Shown here in pieces: positions 8,625 to 17,729 of a stretch of 64,000 nucleotides of DNA. The notes beneath the pieces were generated by a model, which had not been told where the DNA came from, ran no database searches, and saw nothing but the letters and a program-made list of their open reading frames with translations. The stretch spans positions 1,922,001 to 1,986,000 of the forward strand of contig JBAGRP010000001.1 in NCBI GenBank assembly GCA_036924855.1, in the 5' to 3' direction. How positions within the stretch are numbered: position 1 is the stretch's first letter; every line of letters starts with the position of its first letter. The position numbers and the translations under genes are program-made. Origin of the DNA: Nitrobacteraceae bacterium AZCC 2146. Lineage in GTDB: Bacteria; Pseudomonadota; Alphaproteobacteria; Rhizobiales; Xanthobacteraceae.

Positions 8625-11600
8625 ATGATTTCGAAATACTTTATTGAACGCCCGGTCCTCGCCAACGTCATCGCGATCCTGATGGTTCTCATCGGCGCGG
8701 TGGCGCTGTTCAATCTGCCCGTTGCGCAATATCCCGACGTTGTTCCGCCGACCGTTCAGGTGACAACGCGCTATCCCGGCGCAAGCGCGCAGATCGTCGT
8801 CGATACCGTTGCGCTCCCGATCGAGCAGCAGGTCAACGGCGTCGAGGACATGCTCTACATGCAGTCCTACAGCGGCGCGGACGGCAGCTATACGCTCACC
8901 GTGACGTTCAAGATCGGGACCGACCTCAACTTCGCGCAGGTGCTGGTCCAGAACCGGGTGTCAAGCGCCTTGTCGGCGTTGCCACAAGCGGTGCAGACAC
9001 AAGGCGTGAACGTCCAGAAACGTTCGACAGCCATCCTGCTGTTCGTCACCCTCACGTCGTCCGATTCCGTCCACGACAGTCTTTACCTAAGCAACTATGC
9101 CACCATCAACCTCAAGGATGAACTGGCGCGCCTGCCCGGCGTCGGCAACGTGACCGTGTTCGGCGCCGGCCAGTATTCCATGCGGCTATGGCTCGATCCG
9201 AGCAAGCTTCAGTCGCGGGGATTGATGCCGCAGGACGTCATTCAGTCGGTGCAGCAACAGAGCCAGCAGGTGACCGCCGGTCAGGTCGGCATGCCGCCGA
9301 CGCCGGCCGGACAGGCCTTTCAATACACGCTGAACGTCAATGGCCGGTTCGACGACGTCGATCAGTTTGCCAACGTCATCGTCAAGACCGGCAGCGCTGG
9401 TGATGTCACCCGTCTGCGCGACGTCGGCAGAGTCGAGTTGGGCGCCCAGACATACAGCCAGGTGTTTTCGCTCGACAAGCGTCCCGCCACGGGCATCGGC
9501 GTGTTTCAGTCGCCCGGCGCCAATGCGCTCGACGTCGCCGGCGAGGTCAAGAAAAAGATGACCGAGCTTGCCAAAGGATTCCCGCAAGGAATCACATTCG
9601 ACATCCCGTTCGACACCACCAAGTTCGTCCAGGCATCCATCGACGAGGTCTACAAGACACTGATCGAAGCAGCCGTGCTGGTGCTGATTGTGATCCTCGT
9701 GTTCCTGCAGGACTGGCGCGCCATGCTGGTGCCGGCAACCACGGTGCCCGTGACGATCATCGGCGCTTTTGCCGCGATGGCGGCCTTGGGATTCACGGTG
9801 AACCTCTCGACCCTGTTCGCCATCATCCTCGCCATCGGCATCGTGGTCGACGATGCCATCGTCGTCGTGGAAGGCGCCGCGCATAATATCGAGCAGGGAA
9901 TGTCGGGACCGCAGGCGGCGATCAAGGCGATGGACCAGTTGTTCGGCCCGATCATCGGCATCACGCTGGTGCTGATATCGGTATTCCTGCCGGCCGCATT
10001 TCTGCCAGGCCTGACCGGGCGCATCTATGCGCAGTTCGCACTGGTGATCGCCGCCACGGCCCTCATCAGCGCGATCAACGCGGCGACGTTGAAGCCAACG
10101 CAATGCGCCCTGTGGCTGCGCCCTGCGGTGCCGCCTGATCAGCGCAACTGGTTCTACCGCGGGTTCAACGCGGTCTATGGGCGGGTGGAGCGCTGGTACG
10201 GAAACCTGATTGGTCGTCTCGTCGCACACAGCGGTGTATCGGTGATAGTGGCGCTGATCCTGATCGGCATCGGCGGCTATGGCCTGTCGCGCGTGCCGAC
10301 CGGCTTTCTCCCGATCGAGGATCAGGGCTACCTGCTTGCGGCCGTTCAATTGCCAGACGGAGCGTCGCTCGATCGTACCCAGCAGGTGATGGATCGAGTC
10401 AGCGAGATATCGGGCAAGACGCCTGGCGTGGCGCACGTCCTCGGCATTTCCGGCATTTCCGCGCTCGACAACAGCGCGAGCCTTGCCAATGCCGGTGTCG
10501 CCTATCTCGTTCTCAAGGACTGGAGCGAACGCAGAGCCGGCGAGGATTTGCGATCGCTGGTGGTCGGACTCAATCAATCGCTCGCGGCCATTGCCGAAGC
10601 GCGGATCATCGTGCTGCCGCCGCCGCCGATCCAGGGCATCGGCAACGCTGCCGGCTTCGCCATGCAGGTTGAACTGCGCGACGGCAGCTCCGATTACAAC
10701 AAACTGCAAGCCATCACCAATGCGGTTGTTGCCAACGCCCAGACGCAAAGTTCGTTGCAGCGGGTCAACTCTCCGTTCCGCTCGATGGTGCCGCAGTTCA
10801 ACGTCGAAGTGGACAGGATCAAGATCCAGACACTGCATGTGTCCACCGATCAGGTATTCTCGGCGCTGGCCTCATATCTCGGATCGAGCTACGTCAGCCA
10901 GTTCAACAAGTTCGGCCGGACCTTTCAGATCTACGCCCAGGCGGATGCTCCGTACCGGCTGAGCACGCGGGACATCGAGAACATGATGGTGCGCAACCAG
11001 CAGGGCGACATGATCCCGCTCGGCACGGTTGCGAAGATCACGCCGGCGATCGGCCCCTCGCTTATCAGCCTGTATAATCTTTATCCATCCTCGACGATCA
11101 TCGGCTTGCCTGCGCAGGGCTTCAGTTCCGGCCAATCCATCGCGCTGATGGAGCAGATCGCGGCCAGGACGCTGCCGCCCGGCACCGGGTACGAATGGAC
11201 CGCGATGTCCTATCAGGAGAAAATCGTCGGCAACCAGATCTACTACACGTTCGGTCTGGCGATGCTGCTGGTCTATCTGGTATTGGCCGGACAATATGAA
11301 AGCTGGTACGCGCCGATCTCCGTCATTCTCGCCGTGCCGCTTTCCCTGCTCGGGCCAATGTCGGTGCTGACCGGGCTGCGGATCGAAAACAACCTTTACG
11401 TCCAGATCGGACTGATCCTGCTGATCGCCCTTTCCGCCAAGAATGCCATCCTGATTGTCGAGGTGGCGCGCGAACTGCGCGTGCGCGATGGCAAGCCGTT
11501 GCTTGAATCCGCTGTCGAAGCCGCGCGCGCCCGATTCCGGCCGATCATCATGACCTCATTTGCCTTCATTCTCGGTGTCGCGCCGCTGGTACTGGCAACC

Positions 11601-11768
11601 GGTGCGGGAGCCAGTGCCCGCAAATCGATTGGCATCACGGTCTTCAGCGGCATGATCGCTTCGACCTGCCTGGCTGTGCTGTTCGTGCCGGCATTCTTCG
11701 TCATCGTTCAACGGTTCGAGGAGTGGCGCGCGAGCCGAAAGAAGCAGGTGAAGCCTGTCACCGTGTGA
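8625..11768 (+). CDS. RND (HAE1/AcrB family) multidrug efflux pump
   Basis: A 1047-residue inner-membrane pump, full length for AcrB/MexB. It opens MISKYFIERPVLANVIAILM, the conserved first helix. Helix 4 carries the proton-relay pair in GIVVDDAIVVVE. Two large periplasmic loops alternate with membrane clusters (LIEAAVLVLIVILVFLQDW, FGLAMLLVYLVLAGQYESW). The trimeric pump exports hydrophobic compounds using the proton gradient. Long open frames on the opposite strand reflect high GC and are not genes. Its partner adaptor lies immediately upstream. Confidence 0.95.
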   Translation: MISKYFIERPVLANVIAILMVLIGAVALFNLPVAQYPDVVPPTVQVTTRYPGASAQIVVDTVALPIEQQVNGVEDMLYMQSYSGADGSYTLTVTFKIGTDLNFAQVLVQNRVSSALSALPQAVQTQGVNVQKRSTAILLFVTLTSSDSVHDSLYLSNYATINLKDELARLPGVGNVTVFGAGQYSMRLWLDPSKLQSRGLMPQDVIQSVQQQSQQVTAGQVGMPPTPAGQAFQYTLNVNGRFDDVDQFANVIVKTGSAGDVTRLRDVGRVELGAQTYSQVFSLDKRPATGIGVFQSPGANALDVAGEVKKKMTELAKGFPQGITFDIPFDTTKFVQASIDEVYKTLIEAAVLVLIVILVFLQDWRAMLVPATTVPVTIIGAFAAMAALGFTVNLSTLFAIILAIGIVVDDAIVVVEGAAHNIEQGMSGPQAAIKAMDQLFGPIIGITLVLISVFLPAAFLPGLTGRIYAQFALVIAATALISAINAATLKPTQCALWLRPAVPPDQRNWFYRGFNAVYGRVERWYGNLIGRLVAHSGVSVIVALILIGIGGYGLSRVPTGFLPIEDQGYLLAAVQLPDGASLDRTQQVMDRVSEISGKTPGVAHVLGISGISALDNSASLANAGVAYLVLKDWSERRAGEDLRSLVVGLNQSLAAIAEARIIVLPPPPIQGIGNAAGFAMQVELRDGSSDYNKLQAITNAVVANAQTQSSLQRVNSPFRSMVPQFNVEVDRIKIQTLHVSTDQVFSALASYLGSSYVSQFNKFGRTFQIYAQADAPYRLSTRDIENMMVRNQQGDMIPLGTVAKITPAIGPSLISLYNLYPSSTIIGLPAQGFSSGQSIALMEQIAARTLPPGTGYEWTAMSYQEKIVGNQIYYTFGLAMLLVYLVLAGQYESWYAPISVILAVPLSLLGPMSVLTGLRIENNLYVQIGLILLIALSAKNAILIVEVARELRVRDGKPLLESAVEAARARFRPIIMTSFAFILGVAPLVLATGAGASARKSIGITVFSGMIASTCLAVLFVPAFFVIVQRFEEWRASRKKQVKPVTV

Positions 11769-11776
11769 CACCGATC

Positions 11777-11792
11777 CAGGGCTGGAGCCCTG
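11777..11792 (+). terminator. Short hairpin after the RND operon
   Basis: CAGGGCT and AGCCCTG separated by GG form a 7-bp stem starting 9 bp after the pump stop codon. It lacks a U-tract, so assignment as the operon terminator rests on position only. Confidence 0.35.
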
Positions 11793-11896
11793 CTCAGGTT
11801 CATTCAAGTTCGGTTTTATGTTGGTGCGGGCGGAGCGCACGCAACCACCCGGCATCAGACAATCGAAACCGGCTTGTTGCGTGAATCGACATCAAG

Positions 11897-12013
11897 CTAA
11901 TCGAGTTCTTCGCTGGGTGTTTCTCGAATGTCCCGCACGATGCAGGCGAGCAACAGAAGTGAAGGCGACCACGCGAGCATCGCTCCGAGTAGCATCGCTT
12001 GTAGTGTCGTCAT
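11897..12013 (-). CDS. Tiny single-pass membrane protein (38 residues)
   Basis: From the ATG at 12013 the complement reads MTTLQAMLLGAMLAWSPSLL, then LLACIVRDIRETPSEELD and TAG. An excellent ribosome site, GAGGAGCGATC, precedes the start. One hydrophobic helix (residues 6-26) is followed by a charged tail. Proteins of this size with a Trp/Pro in the helix recur in Bradyrhizobium, as far as I recall. Function unknown. Confidence 0.6.
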   Translation of the reverse strand: MTTLQAMLLGAMLAWSPSLLLLACIVRDIRETPSEELD

Positions 12014-12153
12014 GATCGCTCCTCGAGTATCTCATACACGCTACTACTATCGACATTCGTTAATGCAACCAGCTCGATTTCCTGAAACGCCGGATTCGCT
12101 GCAAGGTGCACCGCGATTTTGACGCGCCAAGGGCATTTCCTGTTTTGGCACTG

Positions 12154-12180
12154 TTAAAAAAAGCGCCCCCGCAGGGGCAA
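12154..12180 (-). terminator. Rho-independent terminator (minus strand)
   Basis: On the minus strand GCCCC-TGC-GGGGC forms a GC-rich hairpin followed by GCTTTTTTT. It lies about 35 bp beyond the stop of the zinc-binding gene at 12213 and should end that two-gene transcript. Confidence 0.8.
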
Positions 12181-12212
12181 GGTATCCAGTGTGGGGGAGC
12201 AGCAACACTGGA

Positions 12213-12398
12213 TTATTTCTGGTCTGCGACAGACGGGTCAGGACATTTGTAGAGCCATCTCCAATAAGTCTTGTTGCGTTCCCACAAGAGTTTGTAACTC
12301 TCGCGGCACCTGGTCGAGCAAAACTGCTCGAAGTGCCAGCCGCATCGGACCAACCCAAAGGGACGGTTGCAGTCCGGATTGCCGCAACGATTTGTCAT
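12213..12398 (-). CDS. Small zinc-knuckle-like protein (second of a coupled pair)
   Basis: A 61-residue protein with Cys pairs in CGNPDC and FCSTRC and further Cys at VRCGW and YKCPD, suggesting one zinc site. Aromatic residues are abundant in the C-terminal half (YKLLWERNKTYWRWLY). Its start overlaps the stop of the upstream gene by ATGA (12395-12398), so the two are translationally coupled. A strong terminator follows. No family name was recognised; a role in nucleic-acid or protein binding is only a guess. Confidence 0.65.
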   Translation of the reverse strand: MTNRCGNPDCNRPFGLVRCGWHFEQFCSTRCRESYKLLWERNKTYWRWLYKCPDPSVADQK

Positions 12399-12559
12399 GA
12401 CGCAGCCTCCGCTTCCGCTCGCCGTATCCAGCGAATGAAGTTCTCCTGACCTTCGTCAAGGCAAGACCGTCCGCAGTAATGTTCACGCGCAGGATTTCGC
12501 AGAGAGATTATTTTAGGGTCTTCACTGTCGCACTCAGAACAACGTGGGCCTCTACGCAT
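12395..12559 (-). CDS. Small zinc-binding-like protein (first of a coupled pair)
   Basis: A 54-residue protein starting MRRGPRCSECDSEDPKIISL. The ATG at 12559 is preferred over the in-frame ATG at 12586 because AGGAGGAGATCGCC lies directly before it. Four Cys in two pairs (CSEC and CGRSC) fit a single zinc ribbon. A charged tail (FIRWIRRAEAEAAS) follows. It overlaps the next gene by four bases. Function unknown. Confidence 0.65.
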   Translation of the reverse strand: MRRGPRCSECDSEDPKIISLRNPAREHYCGRSCLDEGQENFIRWIRRAEAEAAS

Positions 12560-12831
12560 GGCGATCTCCTCCTGGGGAATTGCCATTTTCCGATCATCAT
12601 GTGCTGCTTTATCTCGCCTTCGTTCTCTCGAAGGGCGGCGATGTTTCCAGTCTCATTCCCTCCCGCACCATTATCAACTCGTCTCTATGTTTGGTGCGCT
12701 CATCCTTACGTATAACCCGCTCGCAGCACGTTCATGCGCTCGTAGAGCACCTCTATACCGTGGCGTTTATCCGCTGCCGCAGGACCGATCGACACTCGCG
12801 ACGTACGGGAGGCCACGCCAGCCTGATTGCG

Positions 12832-13221
12832 TCATTTGCGCTCTCTCTCGCCGTGCCCTTCCAGGGCTGCGTCAAGGCACTTGATCAAAGATTCTCCACC
12901 GAAAGGCTTGGTCAGGAAACACGTCGCTCCTGCCTTCAGCGCTCGCGCGCGCGCGCTTTCAACGGGGAAAGCCGTGATGAAAATGAACGGCACGCGATTT
13001 CCCTGAGCCAGCAAACTGGCTTGCAGTTCGACACCGCTCATTGTCGGCATTTGAACGTCCGCTATCACACACGACGTGTCATTCAGCTGGGGTGACCGCA
13101 AGAACTCATCGGCCGACGCAAATGTATGGACGATGTACCCAACCGACCTCACGAGATTGTGGATCGCGGCGCGAACGGATCCATCATCGTCAATGATTGA
13201 AATGACTGCTGGTTTGGGCAA
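12832..13221 (-). CDS. Single-domain response regulator (receiver only)
   Basis: A 129-residue CheY-like receiver. The TTG at 13221 is chosen because AGGAAAG precedes it and the protein then starts at PKPAVISIIDDD. No ATG exists upstream in frame. The acidic pocket is DDD at 11-13, the phospho-acceptor Asp55 in VIADVQMP, the Thr in FITAF and Lys105 in LTKPFGG. There is no output domain, so it would act through protein contact or as a phosphate sink. It lies next to a FixJ-type regulator and a kinase on the same strand. Confidence 0.82.
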   Translation of the reverse strand: MPKPAVISIIDDDGSVRAAIHNLVRSVGYIVHTFASADEFLRSPQLNDTSCVIADVQMPTMSGVELQASLLAQGNRVPFIFITAFPVESARARALKAGATCFLTKPFGGESLIKCLDAALEGHGERERK

Positions 13222-13361
13222 AGCGGTCTTTCCTGGAGGCGCCAACAGAGTGCTTCTTGCTGCACAGCCGCTTGACGGCAGAGTGCATCGCAAACCAGGA
13301 TCGGAAAATCATACTTAGGTTTGTAGTGCGCCAACAAATTTCGACCTAAAGCAATTCCATT

Positions 13362-14021
13362 CTACGACGCTGCGCGCCGTATCCCGAGCGCCTCCGCCAT
13401 CCTCACCAAATCGGCCAACGACTTCGCAGCCATTTTCCTCATAATATGCCCGCGGTGTATCTTCACGGTGATCTCGGCAAGTCCGATTTTGGCCGCGATC
13501 TGTTTGTTCATCATTCCAGCGGCAACCAGAGCCATCACTTCCCGCTCCCGAGGGGTCAGCGTCGCGAAAAGAGCATGCAAGTCCGAGTGGATCTTTGCAT
13601 CAGCGCGACTCTTTCGGTCGCGCTCGATTGCCGTTGTCACGGCATCCAGCATGTCCTGATCGCGGAATGGCTTGGTCAGAAAATCGATGGCTCCGGCTTT
13701 CATCGCCCTGACCGACATCGGGATATCGCCGTGCCCCGTCATGAAGATGATCGGAATGTGAACGCCGGCATTGGCGAGATCGGCCTGAAAGTCGAGGCCG
13801 CTCAGTCGAGGCAACCTGATGTCGAGAATCAGGCAACTGGCAACATCCGGAAGCTTGCTCTGCAGAAACTCGGAAGCCGAACCGAACACCTCGACCCGCA
13901 AGCCCACCGACCGGAACAGACTCCTGAGCGCTTCGCGCATTGAGACGTCGTCGTCGATGACGACGACGATCGGTTCCTCGGTGCTTGTGGGGTTGCGAGG
14001 CGATATTGGGCGCCCGGTCAC
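13362..14021 (-). CDS. FixJ/NodW-type response regulator with LuxR DNA-binding domain
   Basis: A 219-residue protein with an N-terminal receiver (DDD at 23-25, phospho-acceptor Asp67 in LILDIRLP, Lys in FLTKPF) and a C-terminal LuxR-type helix-turn-helix ([15 protein letters not shown], then [19 protein letters not shown]). The start is a GTG whose GTGA overlaps the stop of the kinase gene, giving tight coupling. Phosphorylated FixJ-like proteins dimerise and activate sigma-70 promoters. It is the obvious cognate output of the adjacent kinase. Confidence 0.9.
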   Translation of the reverse strand: MTGRPISPRNPTSTEEPIVVVIDDDVSMREALRSLFRSVGLRVEVFGSASEFLQSKLPDVASCLILDIRLPRLSGLDFQADLANAGVHIPIIFMTGHGDIPMSVRAMKAGAIDFLTKPFRDQDMLDAVTTAIERDRKSRADAKIHSDLHALFATLTPREREVMALVAAGMMNKQIAAKIGLAEITVKIHRGHIMRKMAAKSLADLVRMAEALGIRRAAS

Positions 14022-15775
14022 GGCGTATTTTCCTCTTGATGCAACGGCAAGGTAAATTGAAACGTCGCGCCCGGCCCGACATTGCTGGAGGCTGACAATC
14101 GCCCTCCGTGAGCGTCGACGATCGAGCGGCAGATCGACAGGCCCATGCCCATACCGTTGGATTTGGTGGTGAAGAAGGCGTTGAACAGCCGATCTGCATT
14201 CTCGGCGTCTATTCCAACACCGCCGTCCTTCACCGTGACCAGAATTTTGAGGGCTTCGTCCTGGTGCGTTCGGATCATCAGTTCGCGCGGCCGGTCCGTG
14301 ACCGATTGCATCGCTTCAACGCCGTTGATCACCAGATTGAGGATCACTTGCTGCAGCTGGATCCGATCGGCGATGACCACGGGCAGTGCTGGCGCGAGCT
14401 CCATCCGCAGCGACACCCGGTGGCTGAGCAGCTCATGCTGCACCAGGATGATAACCTCGTTAACGACTTCATTGATGTGGAGCGGCACTTTCTGATCTGA
14501 GGTCTTGTTCACCAGCGCACGGACGCGCTGGATCACTTCGCCCGCCCGATTGCCGTCATTGATGATCGACTTCACCGTGCTGCGCGCTTCATCCAGGTTT
14601 GGCGTTTCGTGGTCGAGCCAACGCAGGCAGGCTGCGGCGTTGGTGACGACGGCGGCGAGCGGCTGGTTCACTTCATGGGCAATCGACGCGGTCAGTTCCC
14701 CGAGCGCCGTCACGCGGGTGACGTGCGCGAGGTCCGCCTGCGCTTCATGCAGTTCCTCCTCGGCTCGCTTGCGTGCAGTGACATCCGTCACCGCCCCAAC
14801 AAACGCGATGCTGCCCGATGCATCCTTTACAGCACGCGCCACGGCATGGACGTATTTCACTGAACTGTCGGGCATCAGCAATCGATATCCGTGATCGAAA
14901 TCCTTCCCGTCGCTGGACGCACGGTCGATCGTCTGTTGCGCCAGAGCACGATCGTCCGGATGAATGCGTTGAATGACCATGTCGATGTTGACGGAAGGGG
15001 CCTTGTCGTATCCAAAAATTCTAAAAGTTTCCTCCGACCAAATGATCTCGCCGGTGGCGGTACGCCAGCCGAAGCTACCAGTGTGGCTCAACCGCTGTGC
15101 TTCGGCCAAATAGGTTTCGCTCTGCCGCAGGGCATTCTCAGTCTCCCTGCGCTCGGTAATGTCCTCGCACGCGATCAGGACGATCAACCGGTTATCCGAC
15201 CGCCGCACGGCTTTGGCGTTTTCGCGAACCCAAAGCGCTGAACCGTCCTTGCGGACCTTTCGGATTTCCCAACTGTGCGTTTGGCCGATATTTTCCAGGC
15301 AGACGGCAACATGTTTCTGAACCAAGTCTCGGTCTTCCTCAAAGAAGACTTTCAGCACGGATTGCCCAAGCAATTCGCTGACTGAATGGCCGAGTTGCGC
15401 AGCACCAAGAGTGTTGACCGACAGGACGGTGCCGGCCGCGTCGACCATGAAGTACATGACCGGGTTGTGCTCGAAGACTTCCCTCCATTGCGCCTCGCTA
15501 TCGCGCATCGCTTCTAGGGCGCACTGCTCGGCCTTCGCTCGGTCCTGAAGCGCGGATTCCATTTTCCTGCGGGCACTCTCCACCAGGTGCATCATGATCA
15601 ACGAGGCCAGAAGCAAGGCGATGAGCAGCACGATGGCAATCAAATCGGCAAGGGCCATTGGTGCGGGACCAAGCACGAGCCAAATGCCAGCCATGGTGAC
15701 CAACGCCAGCACCATGCTGCCGAGCAACCATCGCTCAGCCGAGCGCCAGAGTTTCACTGTCTGGTTGCGCGTCAT
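14018..15775 (-). CDS. PAS-containing membrane histidine kinase
   Basis: A 585-residue sensor kinase from the ATG at 15775 (an in-frame GTG lies three codons upstream). Two membrane helices at about 17-36 and 41-63 form a short hairpin with little periplasmic exposure. Two PAS domains follow at about 92-210 and 220-338 ([17 protein letters not shown] and IHPDDRA). The H-box is [13 protein letters not shown] with His367. The ATPase core has an N-box ([14 protein letters not shown]), GGVGID and [12 protein letters not shown]. No haem-pocket His signature like FixL was confirmed, so the signal is unknown. The FixJ-type partner overlaps its stop. Confidence 0.92.
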   Translation of the reverse strand: MTRNQTVKLWRSAERWLLGSMVLALVTMAGIWLVLGPAPMALADLIAIVLLIALLLASLIMMHLVESARRKMESALQDRAKAEQCALEAMRDSEAQWREVFEHNPVMYFMVDAAGTVLSVNTLGAAQLGHSVSELLGQSVLKVFFEEDRDLVQKHVAVCLENIGQTHSWEIRKVRKDGSALWVRENAKAVRRSDNRLIVLIACEDITERRETENALRQSETYLAEAQRLSHTGSFGWRTATGEIIWSEETFRIFGYDKAPSVNIDMVIQRIHPDDRALAQQTIDRASSDGKDFDHGYRLLMPDSSVKYVHAVARAVKDASGSIAFVGAVTDVTARKRAEEELHEAQADLAHVTRVTALGELTASIAHEVNQPLAAVVTNAAACLRWLDHETPNLDEARSTVKSIINDGNRAGEVIQRVRALVNKTSDQKVPLHINEVVNEVIILVQHELLSHRVSLRMELAPALPVVIADRIQLQQVILNLVINGVEAMQSVTDRPRELMIRTHQDEALKILVTVKDGGVGIDAENADRLFNAFFTTKSNGMGMGLSICRSIVDAHGGRLSASSNVGPGATFQFTLPLHQEENTP

Positions 15776-15909
15776 CGGCAACACTACGCATTCAGCTAGC
15801 TTGGGTCCGCGCTAGCGTCGCTAGGTGATCGTTATCATCAGCGGCGACAACCCCGCCGGTCTCCAAGACAACCTCGCCGTCTCCAAACAGACTACATATT
15901 AGCATCTTT

Positions 15910-16077
15910 TCAACGTCCGGGGACATAATGCAGCATGCCGTTGCGCCGCCGTGCCGCAATTGTCCGGCCATCGGAATGATGGAAGCTGCCGCCGGTCCGC
16001 ACCGGCTTCCCGTCATGCCTGAAATCATACTCGGTCCGCGCTCCGAACCCGAGCAGCAGATCGCCGACCGCCGACAT
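15910..16077 (-). CDS. Possible 55-residue protein
   Basis: From the ATG at 16077 the complement reads MSAVGDLLLGFGARTEYDFR, then HDGKPVRTGGSFHHSDGRTI and a short Arg-rich end before TGA. The composition is protein-like, but the ribosome site is weak (CTCCTT) and no family is recognised. A different frame of the same strand is also open here. This is a tentative call in a stretch between the kinase and the hydrolase gene. Confidence 0.3.
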   Translation of the reverse strand: MSAVGDLLLGFGARTEYDFRHDGKPVRTGGSFHHSDGRTIAARRRNGMLHYVPGR

Positions 16078-16183
16078 TTAAGGAGCGAGTTCGCCTGGAG
16101 ACCGATCTATCAGCATTCATTAACCGCCCGCTGATAATTTCAGCCTGCATGCGTTCAACGCACCGCAGGGCATCGGAGAAGCC

Positions 16184-16423
16184 GTGCAGATCGTCGAGAC
16201 GACGGATGAAGTAGAGGCCCGACGTGCGCGGCGCGCGCAGTTCAGCGGTCAAATATCGACGCTTCAACTCGGCGGTCAAACTGTCAGCGGATTGGTCCAA
16301 TCCGTAATGCGAGACGCGGCGCGTAGTTCCCCTAGCTGGATCGTGAAAGTCATTCTGAAGACCGAGCGACAATGTTCACCTGCCCTTCGCTATAACCCGC
16401 ACACGCAGGCGTATACCGGTTAG
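16184..16423 (+). CDS. Possible small protein (GTG start)
   Basis: A 79-residue frame starting GTG CAG ATC with GGAG five bases upstream. The central part (ISTLQLGGQTVSGLVQSVMR, then SSPSWIVKVI) resembles a short beta-rich protein type I recall from Bradyrhizobium, in which GLVQSV and W-V/I-V are conserved. The end (RYNPHTQAYTG) looks less natural, and a long open frame runs on the opposite strand. Function unknown. Confidence 0.4.
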   Translation: MQIVETTDEVEARRARRAQFSGQISTLQLGGQTVSGLVQSVMRDAARSSPSWIVKVILKTERQCSPALRYNPHTQAYTG

Positions 16424-16480
16424 ATCCGGCAGCGACGTCTTACGTTGCTTTCAGAATGCCGCGGACAAGCTCCGAAGGAC

Positions 16481-17200
16481 ATGTCGGCACACGCTCAAGC
16501 CACCAACAAGGCGTCAAGCATGCAAAGGCTGACCATCGACGGCGAGAGTTCGATCCCGGTTTCAGCCATCCTGATGAAACCGGAGCAAGCACACGCGTGC
16601 TTCGTCTTCGCCCATGGCGCCGGCGCCGGTATGTCCCACATCTTTATGGAGCAAGTCACGGCCGGTCTCTACGACCGTGGCATCGCGACTCTGCGCTACC
16701 AGTTTCCATACATGGAGAGAGGCAGCAAGCGGCCAGACGCGCCGGCAATCGCGCACGCCACGGTTCGCGCTGCCGTCGCAGAGGCGGGTAAGCGCTGCCC
16801 GGGGCTTCCGCTCATAGCAGGCGGCAAATCCTTCGGAGGGCGCATGACCTCGCAGGCACAGGCTGCGGCACCTCTGAAAGGGGTCCATGGGCTCGCCTTC
16901 CTCGGATTTCCGTTGCACCCGGCAGGCAAACCTTCAACCATGAGGGCCGAGCATCTGGCGCAGATATTAATCCCTACGTTCTTCATCCAAGGGACGCGAG
17001 ACAGGCTTGCGGAGCTTTCGCTTCTCAAACCCGTCGTCGAAAGCCTCAGCCCGAAAGCCTCGCTTCATTTCGTCCAAGATGCCGATCACTCGTTCCACGT
17101 TCTGGCACGCACTGGTCGAAATGACCGCGACGTCATGGCCGAATTTCTCGATGCCTTTGTGACGTGGGTTTCCGCCATCGCTCCGCGAAAACAGCTGTGA
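16481..17200 (+). CDS. Alpha/beta hydrolase of the KANL3/Tex30 (dienelactone-hydrolase-like) type
   Basis: A 239-residue protein from the ATG at 16481; MQRLTIDGE at 16520 is an alternative start. Motifs are VFAHGAGAGMSHIFM (oxyanion loop), GGKSFGGRM (nucleophile Ser), IQGTRDRLAE (acid Asp) and DADHSFHV (base His). GGKSFGGR is characteristic of the KANL3/Tex30-like hydrolases. These are cytoplasmic proteins of unknown substrate. It stands alone, with no operon partner within 170 bp. Confidence 0.85.
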   Translation: MSAHAQATNKASSMQRLTIDGESSIPVSAILMKPEQAHACFVFAHGAGAGMSHIFMEQVTAGLYDRGIATLRYQFPYMERGSKRPDAPAIAHATVRAAVAEAGKRCPGLPLIAGGKSFGGRMTSQAQAAAPLKGVHGLAFLGFPLHPAGKPSTMRAEHLAQILIPTFFIQGTRDRLAELSLLKPVVESLSPKASLHFVQDADHSFHVLARTGRNDRDVMAEFLDAFVTWVSAIAPRKQL

Positions 17201-17381
17201 GGATGGGACGGCGATCATTGCGGCAAGACTGCCAAACGTTCCTGATCGTATGCCAGCACGAAAATTGCTCTGCTGACTCTTGTCGATCTCGGCGACGAGA
17301 TCCGACAGAACGAGGCAGTCCGCTCGACGTCAGTCGTCGCAGGCTGTATCGTTCTGATCCGCACCAGTGGCAGTGTTGTCG

Positions 17382-17729
17382 ATGAAGAATGGGCTTTATT
17401 CTGTTCACATCCATATGCTCGACGGCGTAAAGGGCCGCGATAGCGGCGTACTCATCCTCCGAAATGGCTTCATTCTCGGTGGGGGTCCCTACTTCTGGTC
17501 GCGCGGGTCCTATAGCGCCGGCGAAGGCACATGGAACGGCGATCTAGTGACCAATCAGCATACTACCTTTCGTGACCCGTTCATTCGCCCGCTATTTGCC
17601 GGGCAGGAGGTCACCAGCGGATTTTCAGGGACTTTTGCCGACAACCGGGCCGAGGTGTTCGGCACCACTCTGGTCGGAAACCGCAGCCTGATGTTTCGTG
17701 CGACATTGAAGAAGCTTGCGGATTGTTGA
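17382..17729 (+). CDS. GrlR-like regulatory-domain protein
   Basis: A 115-residue protein from the ATG at 17382 (MKNGLYSVHIHMLDGVKGRD). It has the all-beta lipocalin-like pattern of the GrlR family: SGVLILRNG, GGGPYFWSRGSYS, GTWNGDLVTNQHT, GFSGTFADN and LVGNRSLMFRATL. GrlR of enteropathogenic E. coli represses the type III secretion activator GrlA. Rhizobial homologues are common without a GrlA partner, and no secretion gene lies nearby. A role as a ligand- or protein-binding regulator is inferred from the family only. Confidence 0.7.
   Translation: MKNGLYSVHIHMLDGVKGRDSGVLILRNGFILGGGPYFWSRGSYSAGEGTWNGDLVTNQHTTFRDPFIRPLFAGQEVTSGFSGTFADNRAEVFGTTLVGNRSLMFRATLKKLADC

Noticed and set aside
9186..10838. 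A 550-codon open frame on the strand opposite the RND pump
   Set aside because: It lies wholly inside the pump gene, is very rich in His, Arg, Asp and Gln, has no ribosome site and shows no domain. It is a by-product of high third-position GC.
15792..16028. A 78-codon minus-strand frame next to the histidine kinase
   Set aside because: An alternative reading of the same strand (15910-16077) is equally open, neither has a strong ribosome site, and no motif was seen. Only the latter was kept, with low confidence.
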